A stretch of 64,000 nt of DNA, from assembly GCA_008477525.1 (NCBI GenBank), contig SPDT01000002.1, positions 1,798,001 through 1,862,000 on the forward strand. The letters run 5' to 3'. Below the pieces are notes generated by a model. It saw nothing but the letters and a program-made list of their open reading frames with translations. It had not been told where the DNA came from and did not search any database. Below, one piece after another: positions 20,348-31,866 of this stretch; positions within the stretch are counted from its first letter, which is position 1; the number at the start of each line of letters is the position of its first letter. The stretch comes from Hypomyces perniciosus (taxonomy: Eukaryota > Ascomycota > Sordariomycetes > Hypocreales > Hypocreaceae). Position numbers and translations under genes: made by a program.

Positions 20348-21183
20348 TTAGGAAGCATCTGCCATGATGCTCTCTGGGGATGTCACTGCAGCATCACTCT
20401 CAGCCGGGGCGACAGAGTTTCGGTGGTTCCGACGGGTGCGGCGCCTCTTCTCTGACGACTTCCGAGGTTTGTACTGGTAGTCGGGATGCTTCTCGAGAAG
20501 AGCTTGCTTGACTTGCTCCGACATTTCCTTGTACTTCTGTCGCACCTCTCTCGACTCAGCATTCCAAGCGCGACCCAAAATTTGGGCTTGATACGATTAG
20601 TACAATTTTTTTTTTGAAACAGATGGCAGAACTCACAGATTTCATTATTGGTGATGCCAGGATTGGATTCCTTCACGAGGTTGTGTCTCTCCTTCCGGTA
20701 CAAAATGTACGCATTCGGCGGACGAGGAATTTTCGCTGGCTTTGGGGGAACAGGAGGATGGACCACGACGGCGGTTTCGATCTTCACATCAGGGCGCCTG
20801 GTCCAGAATGGCTCGAGACCATAAGGCAAATGAATCATGCCACCGCCAGCAACGAAGTGTCGTGGAGCGCCAAGGAAGTAGCGGTCTTCTCCGGTGCCAT
20901 CCCGACAGAACATCACTCTTTCTTGGACGTGCTCCCTTGGGTGTTTGTTAGCAGTGGCAGACCTGGTCGCTTCTAAAACTGAGACTCACATGAACTTCAG
21001 CGCCACGAAACGCTTCGCTCCTCCATCCATGAGGCGATAGAGCGAGCCACTCACACAGAGAACCTGAAGAAACGGGTTGATCTGGGGACGAAGTTGGTCC
21101 CAAACTGCTTCCAGGTGGATGCCCCGCCATTGCGTATGGGTTGGAAGTCTCGCAATTTGGGGTCCAACTATCGCGAGACTCAT
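20348..21183 (-). CDS. MAT1-2-1: Mating-type protein MAT1-2-1, HMG-box transcription factor
   Basis: Master regulator of mating identity in MAT1-2 strains. It is a nuclear MATA_HMG-box protein that binds DNA and controls pheromone and receptor genes. Exons are 20990-21183, 20637-20935 and 20348-20586, giving 243 residues. The HMG box begins IPRPPNAYILYRKERHN, continues ESNPGITNNEI, then is interrupted by the conserved intron in the serine codon (T|CC), and resumes SQILGRAWNAE, HPDYQYKPRKSSEKRRR. Introns are 54 and 50 nt. Both end in AAG acceptors with TGCTAAC/TACTAAT branch sites. The start at 21183 is the first ATG (MSLAIVGPQIARLP). The length fits Sordariomycete MAT1-2-1 (about 220-290). 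It converges with APN2 and diverges from the second idiomorph gene. Confidence 0.96.
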
Positions 21184-22886
21184 GGTGACAGTAGATTCAA
21201 GGAAACGTGTTAGAGAATGGTTGTCTGGTTATGTGTTTTTCTGTCGAATCTTTGGCATAAGAGGTTGAGTGGAAGTGAGGCAATGACACAGTGAGGTACG
21301 GGTGTTGGTTGAAAAGGAAAAGAAGAATCTTGGAGTTGAAAAGATGAAGAAATGCCCAGTGCTGTAGAGTGTTTAACAGGTCGGAGCTCGGCAAGGCGAA
21401 AGTGAGTTTAGAGAGGTACGTACCTCATCCTATTGAGCGTTATTGAGGCACCCCCACACCTTTTGTTCACTTTTGAAAGCACACACCAGCCCGCTCATTT
21501 TAGCGCGATCAGTGCGCCCCTCTTTCTTTTGACCCTCAGTTCACTTTACGAGTACTCGCACTAGTACTAGTTAGAACTTTAGACAACTTTTGACTATCTG
21601 TCACTCAACGTGTTTTAAAAATGTGTGGAGCACGAGTGCTTTGTACTACTCCGTAATCCCCTTTCAACCTTCTCCAGCTCGGGTGAAATCACGATCAAAT
21701 TCCATGAAAAATTCCAATTGACTTCTCTCTCAATTAACTGCGACCGCCTTAGCCAAAAACCTGTCCAATTAGTACATTTTGCAAAACTCATTCCTAGTTA
21801 TCATCAAATATGTACTCTCTTGTAGAATCATGAACGCATGCACGACTAGTATGAGGTACCTAGATACTACAGGTACTAGGCGCTAAACTAGTAGGTTGCT
21901 GAGGAAGAATGATCAATATGGATGGGTACATGATAGTAGACCAATTCCAAACGGGATGCTCTTGAACTAAAATATCGTGATGTTCTGTATAGATCTCTCT
22001 TTAGGTGCAGGTCAACCAACTTCTAGTACGAGGTAGTACTAGGATCCACATGTTGGGTGTGGTGGCATTATTAGGAACAAACGCCTTCTACACTACTATG
22101 TCTTAGTACAAGGTGTTGTCACACCCCCTTCTAAATTCAGTCATACCTAGGTATGTACTTAGTAGGTCGTTTTCCCAGGGTATCTACAGGCGATAACATC
22201 GTAGTCGGATTTGACTGCGAGCTGATTTCATATGTGATATGAAGCTTGCAACAAAGGGCAGTGGTATGTTGGGGGGGGGGGGAGTTTCCCCCGTAAAAAC
22301 CAAACTAAAAAAGAGGCATATTTAACATAAAAACATCTAAAGTACGGTACTAAGTAATATAAGCAACATTGGCACCATAGATTACTTCTAATGTCTGCTA
22401 AGTACATACATGGTACTCGTAGAATAAAAGTTGTTGGACCTCTCCTTGTACATCGTTATTTTTGATTGGGCCACCTGAGCCCTAAATGTAGGTAGGGTAG
22501 GCTGGTCTAGTAAAGACCATTCTGGCTTGGCAAAACTTTACGTCAATTCGAACAAAACGCTTTAGGGGAAACCAGGTGAGCGAGAAGTGAGGCCATGCCA
22601 TTTTACCTTCAACCAGCCCCCACAGCTTCTCTTCAACAAGAGCCATGCACTTAATGAAAAAATCCAACTTCAAAACATTCCTGAGGTTTTTTCAACCTCC
22701 AGTTGGTCATCTTCTCCCCACTCTCAGTTTCCCAACTCCTCCCTCTTCCCAAGAAACAATTACTCCAGTAAAAGACCCCTTTGCCCGAACCATTCATCAC
22801 TCGGCGATCGGTTCGGTCTTAAGAACTCTTCAGCTTTTCGTGTCTTGAACTCTAGCAGAGGCAAAGCACTTAAAACGAACACCCAC
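21184..22886. promoter_or_regulatory. Divergent noncoding core of the MAT1-2 idiomorph
   Basis: 1.7 kb between the divergent starts of MAT1-2-1 and the second idiomorph gene. It is AT-rich, with many CTAGTAC/GTACCTAG-type short repeats (21550-22200), a TACTCCGTA motif at 21647 and a 12-14 bp G run at about 22271. No open frame with recognisable content was found. It presumably carries both promoters. Confidence 0.5.
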
Positions 22887-23697
22887 ATGGCGATTCTTCC
22901 TCCCGTTGCCGCTCTCAGGCATCTCGAGCCACGGCCGGGAGGTCAGTGGGCAATTACTGGACAGTCTGAGGACGCTTTCTCACTCTCCTACATTATGGAT
23001 GGAGGAGCCGAAGCAATCACATACACCATGCAACAATGTACAACCGAAGAAGAAGTCCAGGCACATTGTGGCTCGTTCGTGTACGAGTACACAGGATGTA
23101 AGCTTTTTGCCAAAGACTTTCGCTATACATGACTCCCACTGACGACGCTCAGGTGATGCTACCACTGATTTCAAGCAAAGTACGAATCAAAACTCGGCCG
23201 GATCTCAAAATACCCACAATCCTCCACTGCATCTTGCTATTCGCCCGAGAGCTCGGACGGCAGAAGAGGAATCTCAAATTGGCCAGGCCTCTGAGATTTC
23301 AAGCCTAAATCTTTCATTTGATACTCAAGCGTCCGCCGTTTCGCCATCGGAACAAACAACTCAGGAGGATTTTCACTTTGAAGCAGCCCCGACGGTGTCG
23401 CAGAGTCAAGTTTACCAGCAGACACAATCGTTTACTATGGGCAATAGCCAACATGTACTCTCAACAAATCCCACTGCCAGTTCCATCAACTGGTCTATTG
23501 GAAACGAATTCTTGCCCACAAATATTGGGGACACAGCCCTACCCGCTCACAACTCCATGATCGGAAACGGCGTCGGAAACCTGCAGGACAGCCACGTGCT
23601 TTCTTCTGCGACCTGGCAAGAGAACTGGAACCCAGTGAACGAATTTACCACTAATGGGACCGGTGTGGGCTGGGAAACAATGTTTTCCAATATGTGA
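22887..23697 (+). CDS. Second MAT1-2 idiomorph gene, unknown function
   Basis: I do not recognise this protein, but the gene looks real. There are two exons, 22887-23097 and 23153-23697, with a clean 55-nt intron (donor GTAAGC, branch CTGAC, acceptor GCTCAG), open frame across both and 251 residues in total. The join makes YEYTGC-DATTDF. The first 70 residues (MAILPPVAALRHLEPRPGGQ onward) look folded, while the remainder is rich in Ser, Gln, Asn and Thr and is probably disordered. The protein ends NGTGVGWETMFSNM. No HMG, alpha-box or DNA-binding motif is visible. By position it could be one of the accessory MAT1-2 genes known in Hypocreales (MAT1-2-3 type) or Leotiomycetes (MAT1-2-4/5 type). 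I cannot choose without a search, so no symbol is given. Confidence 0.75.
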
Positions 23698-24974
23698 CTC
23701 ACATATTTGAGGCTACATTGGAACCACCAGAGGAGACTGAAATTCACATTCATGAAAGGGTCATGAGACGAGCCATAGCATTCACTGTTTGTAAAATACT
23801 AGATCACAATGAGGACAATTTTGATGCAATTATTTGCCCTCTCCCCTGTACCAGAATGGCAATCAGGAGCTCTCTTTGTCAGGGTAGAGCTTGATCTTTC
23901 GGAGTTTGTGCTGGAGCACGATTGTATTTCAACCTTGTCTGCCTCAGCAAAATTACTCCGACATCATTGCCTGCCTACCTAACAAAGCGTACGTTCCCCT
24001 CCCGTCATGAGGTTTAGGCATGAAATTGACTACTACCTAGAAGCAGCTTGTCTGGATACCTGGATTTATAGGTAGATATTGTGCCTTCCTTACTGTGTAT
24101 GTATGTTGGTAGTTGTGTTACCTTAAACAAAAACCCCACTTAATATGGGAAACAAGACTTTCGCCATAGCAGATTTAACTATATCGGTGACTTTAACCTG
24201 AGTTCTGGGGTCCTGTGCTATCTACCTAGTACCTAGTAGATACTTTGTAGTCAGTTAGGACAGAGCAGATTAGGACATATTAGATTTATCAGGTAGTGAC
24301 TATCAAAACTGATGCTTCATCAAAATAAATCAAAGGAAAAATCTTTAAATATCCAAATTGAAATCATTTTTGCAAACGGCATGCGCGGGTAGAACAATGA
24401 CAACAGGCTACTACTGGATACTGCCAAGATAGTCACGGTAGTAGTTTAGTAGTCTCTCATGTCGAGCCAACAAGACGTTTGAGGGAACGGGGGGATCACA
24501 TATCCCATAAATGTACTCGTACAGTGGTAGCCAGGTGCTTGCTCCATATATAGCACCTCTCTACAGAGAACAAGGTAGGTAGGTACTACTAGGTGCGTAT
24601 TATACGCTGTTTATTACAGATGTTGCGAAATAGTCACCTGTTATAAGGACAAATCTGTTCCATTGCACGGTCGGGAATGCTGAACATTACTTGCTTAATG
24701 TTTGCATATCGTTCAATATAAGACGCCAACATTGACGACATGGTTGGGACAGGATAGCATTCTAGGTCAATTTCTATGACTAAAGATTCCTACCTTACAT
24801 GCCCTCTGATGTTTGGAGAATACTAATATAAAGTACGCCACTTGGAGTACATATAGCCAATTACAAGCGCCTGTTAATCATATCCTTGCCAAACAGGTAA
24901 GCTACCAATAGCACGATGTCCTAAAGTAAATATATATTTGGGGAGATGTAGACCATAGACTGGCGACAGCGGGA
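23698..24974. other. Right edge of the idiomorph, to SLA2 3' end
   Basis: AT-rich, with many CTACCTAGTAC-type short repeats (for example 24220-24245, 24575-24600), no supported gene and no transposon ends recognised. The right idiomorph boundary is expected between here and the SLA2 stop. A frame at 24874-25116 overlaps the last SLA2 exon and is not independent. Confidence 0.5.
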
Positions 24975-27900
24975 CTATTCTTGGTATGAAATCTTCCGCA
25001 TTTCTCCAAGTCGATGTCTTGCGGACGCCAGTGCGTTCTCTAGTTGAAGAATCTCGACCTATATGCATCCAAGACGAAAGGGTATTCCCGGTTAGCCCAC
25101 ACATTCCAAAGCACAAACGAGGGAGCGACGCTAAAGGAATAGGCAGTGGATGAGATCCATTCTTGCTTCAACGCCGAATACATGAAGATGAAGACACGCA
25201 ATGTAGTCATCACCGAAAGTAGCACCTGTAACGCCGTGCTCACCATCGCAGACGGTCAAGCTCACGGCCCAGAAAGCAAGGTTGAATCAAAACATGATCA
25301 GGGTGGTGTGCAAGGGGAAATGTAGCAGCAATTTGAAAAAGGAGAGTCCGCTTACCTGTTGCTCCATCTCGCGCACCTTGAATTCGTGCGCCCCCAGTTT
25401 CGAGTAGTCGACCTGGTCCTCCTCTTGGCTCCGCTCCCGTATCAAGGTCTGGACCTGGCGCACCAGTGACCGGCACGCCGCGCCGACAGCCTTGCTTGCT
25501 TGCTCTAGACGATCTTGGCTCTTGGACATGAAGCCCGCCTTGACTCGGCTCGCCGCCACCAGCTGGGCCGTTGAAGCTGCAACATCGTTTGATGCCACTA
25601 TCAGCTGTTCTGGGCTGTTGCGGTTAGACAGCACTCCATCGGCAGTCTCAATGAGAGTGTTTGTTGACAATGCCACAGCCTTGGCCGCCGAGATGAGTCC
25701 TTCGGTCCACCTGTTGTTCTTCTTATAAAATGCCGTTCTTGACGAGGAACCACGTCCGGCTTGTACGATTTCCTGCTGTGTCACTGTTGCGGCGCGTATG
25801 AGCTCCGCGATGGCGTTCGTGATGGCTGTCGCCGCCTCCAGAATCGAGTCATGCACCTTGACCTCGTACGTAGTGTACCCATCTCGCGGCTTGTTTTTGA
25901 GCTTGGCCAGTCGAGCTGCTGCTGCTGCAATGGCGTCTGCAGCTTTGCTCAATTCCGAGTCCACGAGATCTCCCAAGTCTCCCTTATTGTTCACCAGTTT
26001 GCCGAATCCAGGTGCAAGACCCTCCACCAGCTTGTTGAGCTTCTGCAGCTTCATCTGCACGTCATTATTACTGTTAATCACAACATCCGTCTTCTGCAGA
26101 GGGTCCATTCCTTCCAGTCGGAAACTCTGGAGACCACGGAAGAATTGGACTGTTGACTGAGCCGATTGCCGCGCGCCTTGCATCAACAAGTCTGTCTTCT
26201 TATCATCCGTCGCTAGTCGTGTGACACCCTTGGTGTTGCTGCATACATCAGCAATGGCTCCAGCAAACACGTTGATCGCCTTGATCAGCTCCGAATGTGT
26301 ACTGTTAGGCCCGTCCGCAATAAAGTTGTTGAATGCTGTAGCGAATTCCATCGCGCTGCCAGAGGCTTTCTCAATCTGCGACAGCACGTACGATGGTGAC
26401 GCGTTCTGATTGCCAGCTTGCATAGATGAATCCAACTCGTAGAGAGCGTCATCAACCCGGGACACGCCAGCTTGTAGCACTGAATCAATCACATCGTTAA
26501 TCTTATCCAAGTTTGCAAGGATGAGAGCGTCGATCTGCCCGTCCAGCGCATGGTCGGTTTCTCCCTGGTTCTGCTTCAGCTCATTCAGCTCGATTAGCGT
26601 CTGATCCATTCCCGCTTTGTACACCTCGAGTTCCTCTTCCTTCTCACGCAGAAGCTGTTCCAGATCTGAGCCTCCGTCTCTGAGCTTGGTGTGTGCATCC
26701 TCAAGTGCTCGCGACTTGTTACGGAGGGCCTCCTCAAGGTCACTCATCTCACGATTGTATTTAGCCAGCATCGTCGAGAGCTCGTTACCCTTGCTGCGCT
26801 CAAGGTTGTCTGCCCGATCTTGCGCCATGCGAAGCTCCCGCCTAAGTTTCTCAATCTCATCTTTGTTGCTTCCACTTGCCCGATCCTTGTCGTGCAGAGC
26901 TCGGTCCCGCTCTCGGATCATGTCAGCCAGCTCAAGATTCTTTGTCTTGATCTCCCTTTCCAGCTTCTCCCGTTTGTCGATAGCCTCCTGAGCGCTCGCG
27001 GCCTTGAGCTGCACCGACTTGAACTTTTGCAGCAGATCCAAATGCTCATGGCGAAGCTGGGAGTAGAGCTTCGCGAGTGACTCGTATTTCGTCCTCCACG
27101 TGTTCACTTGCTCCTGCAACGCCCGGATTTGATCGTCCTTGCTACCAATTTGCTGGCCAAGGCTGTTTTGGATTTGCATCAGCTCACCCTCGAGCGCTTT
27201 GACGCGTTGGTCGTATTGCTGCAGCATGAGTTGGTCGCGTTCATACTGCGCTCGAGCGTTAAGGTTCTCTCGTTCCAGCTCTGCCAGGCGACCCTGAGTT
27301 TGCCACTGCGCCTGTTGCGCTAATAGCGCCTCCTGTTCTCGCTGCTGCTGCTCCATCAAGCGTCGTTGTTGTTCCTCGAATTCACGTTGCGCCTGCTGCT
27401 GTGCTTGCTGCTGTGCTAACAGAGCCGCTCTCTGACGTTCCTCCAACACTCGCTGCTGCTCCTCGTACTCGCGATTTTGACGATCCAGCTCGCTTTTCCA
27501 GAACTCGGAGATCTCGTCCGGCTCCTCCGACTTGGGCTCGGGAGCAGGCGATGGCTGGCGCTCAATCTCTTGTTTTGGCCGAGCAGGTAATGCTGGGGCA
27601 TCATCATCCCCAGCTAAGAGATTTGGCGGGTCTTGTGGAAGCTTAGGGATCGTGATGAGACTCGTCAGGTAACGGAGATTAGAGCATTCGTAATAGAACT
27701 TCACCAGCCGGTAATGTTGCGCATCGTATCTCTCTCGGAGTGGCTGTAGAACATCATCATCGCCAGTGACTGCGCATAACGAGTGAGTTACTTTTTTTCT
27801 CCTTTCTGGTACAAGGATTCCACTTACTGGAGTGCATGGCACGGAGCATGCTGGTGATGAACTTGTAGATACCATAGCTCTCTTGCACCAGCGGCACTAA

Positions 27901-28619
27901 AGCAGCAATTCGACACTCGTTATTCCCGACATTTCTGAAATGCGAGAAAATCAGCTTTTGGAATTGCTCGATTTTGTCCTGCAGAACCATTAGGTCGGTG
28001 ATCGTCTCGTAGCCCTCGTTTGGGTCGTTGATGGCCTTCAGACTCAGGTACTCTTCATATTCGAACGTTCCGTTGAATTCCGGGTGTTGATGGTGAAATG
28101 AGAGCTTCGCAAGGAGATAGTATACGTATTCGCGGATCAAGGGGCCGTAGCCACGAACTCCTTCTCCGGCCATGCCGCGATTCAGACCGTCAATCCACGA
28201 ACGGTTGGCCATTGCCTCTTTCAGGGCTGACGGGTGGCCTTCTTGCAAAACTTTGTGGATCGTGATTAACGCCTTGAATGTCTGGACTTCATCGGCGAGG
28301 ATTGGTTGGCTGTAGATGTTCTCATTAGAGCTGGAGGAGCTCAACAGCAGCAGTTGGGACGAACATACACTTTCATGCCAGCCCAGAAGGCCTGGGAGGA
28401 TCTGTGATCCCACGTGTACACAATGCATGCCCGTACATGCTTGCGCTTGGGAGAGATCTCATCGCTATTTGTGGCTTTCTTAATACTAATGGCCAGCTCC
28501 TGGTCGGTCCTAGTCGAGTTGAGGAGATGTAAGCGGAACGTCTGGCAACAAGCTCGCCATAGCAGGGGAGATTATGGGTGATCATACTTTGTATGCTCTG
28601 TCGTGCGCATGGCAGCCAT
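24975..28619 (-). CDS. SLA2: SLA2/End4 actin-cortex and endocytosis adaptor
   Basis: HIP1/Sla2-type adaptor that links clathrin coats and PIP2 membranes to actin. Exons are 28588-28619, 28369-28509, 27828-28309, 25356-27769 and 24975-25058, giving 1050 residues. The N-terminal ANTH domain (residues 1-270) has VYTWDHRSSQAFWAGMK, TFKALITIHKVLQEGHP and the PIP2-binding-type KEAMANRSWID. A central Glu/Gln-rich coiled coil (about 320-640) follows. The C-terminal talin-like I/LWEQ actin-binding module (about 770-1010) includes AATAITNAIAELIRAA and YKKNNRWTEGLISAAKAVA. The last exon encodes VEILQLENALASARHRLGEM and RKISYQE. It is reached only across a 297-nt intron; reading straight through from exon 4 would wrongly end at 25287. 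This is the standard right flank of MAT. Confidence 0.95.
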
Positions 28620-29754
28620 GGTGGGCGAGTTATAGCTCAACTGAGGAGTAGGTATAGCTTAAGTCGAAGATGCAACACTGCTGCCGCGAATCGCGCACTC
28701 CAGACTCCGCAAGCTCCAGGATCACTCCCGGCGACGCAACAAATACGTGTGATGAAATAGCGGGAATGGGTTTCGTTCGGAAAGCTATAAGCTATGCTGC
28801 TAACGGAGTCGTCTCGAGAGCTGTCGTCAGCCTTGACAAATCATAAGCAACATGGTGCGGCAGCTTCAATGGCAGGATGGCGATGCGTGAATACACACAT
28901 ACGAATACATCGTCACCATGTGGGGCGTTGGCCGTCACTACCAAACTCGGCATTACGGATAATCCGCTCCGGATACAGGATGTATGTATTATAGGGTAAG
29001 CGGTCCTTCATGTAAGAAGGCCGAACTGCTCTCATATCACGCCGAAATGGTTCTTTTATAATTCTCAAGTTTCTATTTTTTGTTTCTTTATTGTGCTTGA
29101 GGCTTCTCCGAAGGGTAACATTTTTTATGGCTGGTTAGGCTGGTAGGCCGGTGTTGAATAACCAATTAGAAAAGAAATGGTGTGAAGTTACAGTAGTATT
29201 TGTGTTGAATAATAGAACTGTTGATAGAGACATCATATAGAAATAGGTTTTTATGGTTGGAGGTTGCGATGAAAGTCAGTGGATGTTTCTAATTTGAACT
29301 TGACAAAGTATTAAGTCTTGGATCAGGAGGATTGAAGGAGACTGCTTTGGATCGTTTACGTGCCTACGTAGATCATCGTTTTAATCAAGTAGTAGTACCT
29401 AGGTATAAACTATACTGCGAACCGAGGAATATGGCTGATGTTACAAGGCCATATGATCATACGTAGTCTCAATCACAGTCTCAACCGTAATCTCACTACT
29501 AAGACGGTCATGCTAGAAGTACCAGGGGCGGTTCGTTCACGGGAAGCACATACAGGACTGGCAGTGTAACTCAGATATCACGTCTTTGAAAACGCCCATT
29601 TATTGAGCATAGTGCACTGTCGATGCCACTTGTATCATTTCCTATGGACATCAAAAATGCAGACCTTGGTCACATGCTGAGCTCTTTCCCATCCGGACGC
29701 AACACCACAAGAAAAATCGAAGCAAGCACCGCATATCCCTCCCAAGGAAACCTT
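28620..29754. other. Intergenic, SLA2 promoter to eL21 3' end
   Basis: No supported gene. It holds the SLA2 promoter side and, from about 29000, an AT-rich stretch before the eL21 stop. Small overlapping frames (28578-28760, 28794-28994, 29623-29943) have no recognisable content. The last is antisense to eL21. Confidence 0.5.
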
Positions 29755-30432
29755 TTAGATCGTAGTCTCGTATGGCAGAGGAGTTACAGTCTCCGGGGGG
29801 TTGTCGGTCAGGGAGACTGTTCGCGCTTCCCGGGGAAGAGCAGGTTGACGCTTCACCTCGACAGTGATGCCCTCGGCTCTAGCCTTCTTCTTGGCCTCTG
29901 CGTTCGCCTTGACTCGCTTCAGGAAGTCCTCACGGGATCGTGAGGGCTGAATGTGCTCGATTCGGACGTTGATGCGCTTCTCGAGGTATCGATGGTTCAC
30001 CTTCTTGTAGATGATGATGCCGACGGCGCTCTTGGTGACGTTGTAGATGACGCCAGTCTTGCCGTGGTACACCTTGTAGGGCATACTGCGCAGATATTAG
30101 TCTCTCGGGTTTCTAGTCACATCTTCTACCCGCTGGCGGATTGCGTCTCGGGCGATCAAAGGAACTCCTTACCCCTTTTGCACGGCACCGTTTGCCTTGA
30201 TATCGACGATGTCACCGACGCTACGGAGTGATTAGCTGTCTGTCCACCGTGGAGTGCAAACCACATACTGGTATGTCCTCAGATAGGTGGTCAGGGCGAT
30301 CATGCCCTTCTTGCGAAAGTCCCGGCTGAAGGCATACTTTTCTCTCGTTAGCGACGTTATTTAATTCATCATGGAAATCAAGAAGGGATGACGAACGCGG
30401 GTGCCCGCTCTCTTTCCGTAGGAGTGACCCAT
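29755..30432 (-). CDS. RPL21: 60S ribosomal protein eL21
   Basis: Cytosolic large-subunit protein. Exons are 30397-30432, 30269-30336, 30173-30220 and 29755-30085, giving 160 residues. The start [12 protein letters not shown] continues [19 protein letters not shown], then [17 protein letters not shown], and [20 protein letters not shown], all hallmark eL21 segments. Introns are 60, 48 and 87 nt. The first uses an AAAAG acceptor and the second, at 48 nt, is among the shortest in the window. The gene is divergent from uS4 across 358 bp. Confidence 0.96.
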
Positions 30433-30790
30433 CGCGTCTGAATTGCCGTCGAGGTTTGTTCGAGGATTGGCGAAGGTGGTGGTGAAGCTTCGCTATTTTG
30501 GCGGGTGAATTTGCATGCGGCGTGTGGCATTGGGTGCTTAGATAATCCACTTTCCCCCCCTGCGGTGTAGGGCAAAATTGTGGGGTTGTGAAAATGCCCA
30601 GTGGCCTCTCTTAGGGCTCACCAGCGGAGGCTCACGTGACGGGTATTTGGCGCCAAAATTTACAGTCCACACAGCCTTGACGATTTTCAAGATCACAGCG
30701 CAAAGTTCACCTGAAGGCATCACCCCAGGAAGCAAGTCAAGTAAGTCCCAGATCGCCATCTCCAAGCCGCAGTTGCTGACAATTTGAAGA
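30433..30790. promoter_or_regulatory. Shared divergent ribosomal-protein promoter (eL21 / uS4)
   Basis: 358 bp between the two start codons. It contains CTTAGGGCTCA (TTAGGG at 30611-30616, the reverse of a GCCCTAA telobox/Tbf1-like site) and CTCACGTGAC (CACGTG at 30633-30638, a Cbf1-type E-box) only 16 bp further on, near the middle of the region. Tbf1 with Cbf1 is a known ribosomal-protein regulatory pair in some ascomycetes (Candida albicans). Its use here is inferred. Confidence 0.6.
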
Positions 30791-31506
30791 ATGGCCCCTC
30801 GTGCGCATTCGAAAACCTCGCGTGTCCCCCGCCGACCCTTCGAGTCTGCTCGTCTGTCAGTATCACCGGCCACTGAACATGAGCTTGACTCTGTTTAAGT
30901 CGATTGTGACTAGAAACTGACATATATACCCCAGGGACTCGGAGTTGAAGCTCGTCGGAGAATATGGTCTGCGCAACAAGCGTGAGGTCTGGCGTGTCGG
31001 TTTGACCCTCTCCAAGATCCGTCGTGCTGCCCGGTAAGCTTCATGATGTGCCTTGGCGTGCTGATGGGTGGCTGATGAATGGATCTATTTATAGTCAACT
31101 TCTTACCCTTGACGAGAAGGACCCCAAGCGTCTCTTCGAAGGCAATGCCCTGATTCGCCGTCTTGTGCGTGTCGGTGTGCTCGACGAGTCGCGCATGAAG
31201 CTCGATTACGTGCTGGCCTTGAAGATTGAGGATTTCTTGGAGCGCCGCCTGCAGACCTGTGTCTACAAGCTTGGCCTCGCCAAGTCTATCCACCACGCCC
31301 GTGTCCTGATCCGTCAACGCCACATCCGCGTCGGCAAGCAGATTGTCAACGTTCCTTCCTTCATTGTGCGCCTCGACTCCCAGAAGCACATTGACTTCGC
31401 CTTGACTTCACCATTCGGCAGTGGCCGTGCCGGTCGTGTCCGCAGAAAGAAGGCCAAGGCCGCCGAGAAGGGCGAGGATGGTGAGGAGGAGGAGGATGAC
31501 GAGTAA
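30791..31506 (+). CDS. RPS9: 40S ribosomal protein uS4 (S9)
   Basis: Cytosolic small-subunit primary-binding protein. Exons are 30791-30855, 30935-31033 and 31095-31506, giving 191 residues, the normal size. The start [20 protein letters not shown] continues [20 protein letters not shown] and [20 protein letters not shown]. The S4 RNA-binding domain is visible as [20 protein letters not shown] followed by [18 protein letters not shown]. The tail is acidic ([11 protein letters not shown]), as in other fungi. Introns are 79 and 61 nt. In some fungal MAT papers this gene is labelled S4 or S9. Confidence 0.97.
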
Positions 31507-31866
31507 ATGCATTAGCTATGTGTTAATGATTCTCCCGCATGTATCATCAGGCCGGAGGCCAAGGGACATCACATCTGGGAATAGGGGTTCTCGTCATAGC
31601 TTGCGGCGTTGGCCAAAGGATAAAAAATGGAATGATTTCGACACGACGAGCAAGCAGTAGTGAAAGTCGCTCTTCATCTCTGGTTTCAGCATTTCAATCC
31701 CATCTGAGATACTCATGTTGCACAATAATTTATGCACCTGAGACAGTTGGTGTCAAAGACATTTGCTTCTATATGCGAAGATGCATGCCGCCAGCTTGTT
31801 CATCGAGTTGGGAAGGGGAAGCGTAGTCCTTCAGGCATCCTTCATTGACATCGCCCCGATTGTACG
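31507..31866. other. Convergent intergenic, uS4 / SLU7
   Basis: 360 bp between two convergent stop codons, presumably both 3' UTRs and polyadenylation signals. No gene is seen. Confidence 0.5.

Noticed and set aside
23694..23894. 66-residue frame just after the second idiomorph gene
   Set aside because: Probably its 3' UTR; no motif or splice link.
26617..27080. Frames antisense to the SLA2 coiled coil
   Set aside because: The heptad-rich Glu/Gln/Arg composition of the coding strand creates long Ser/Leu-rich antisense frames.
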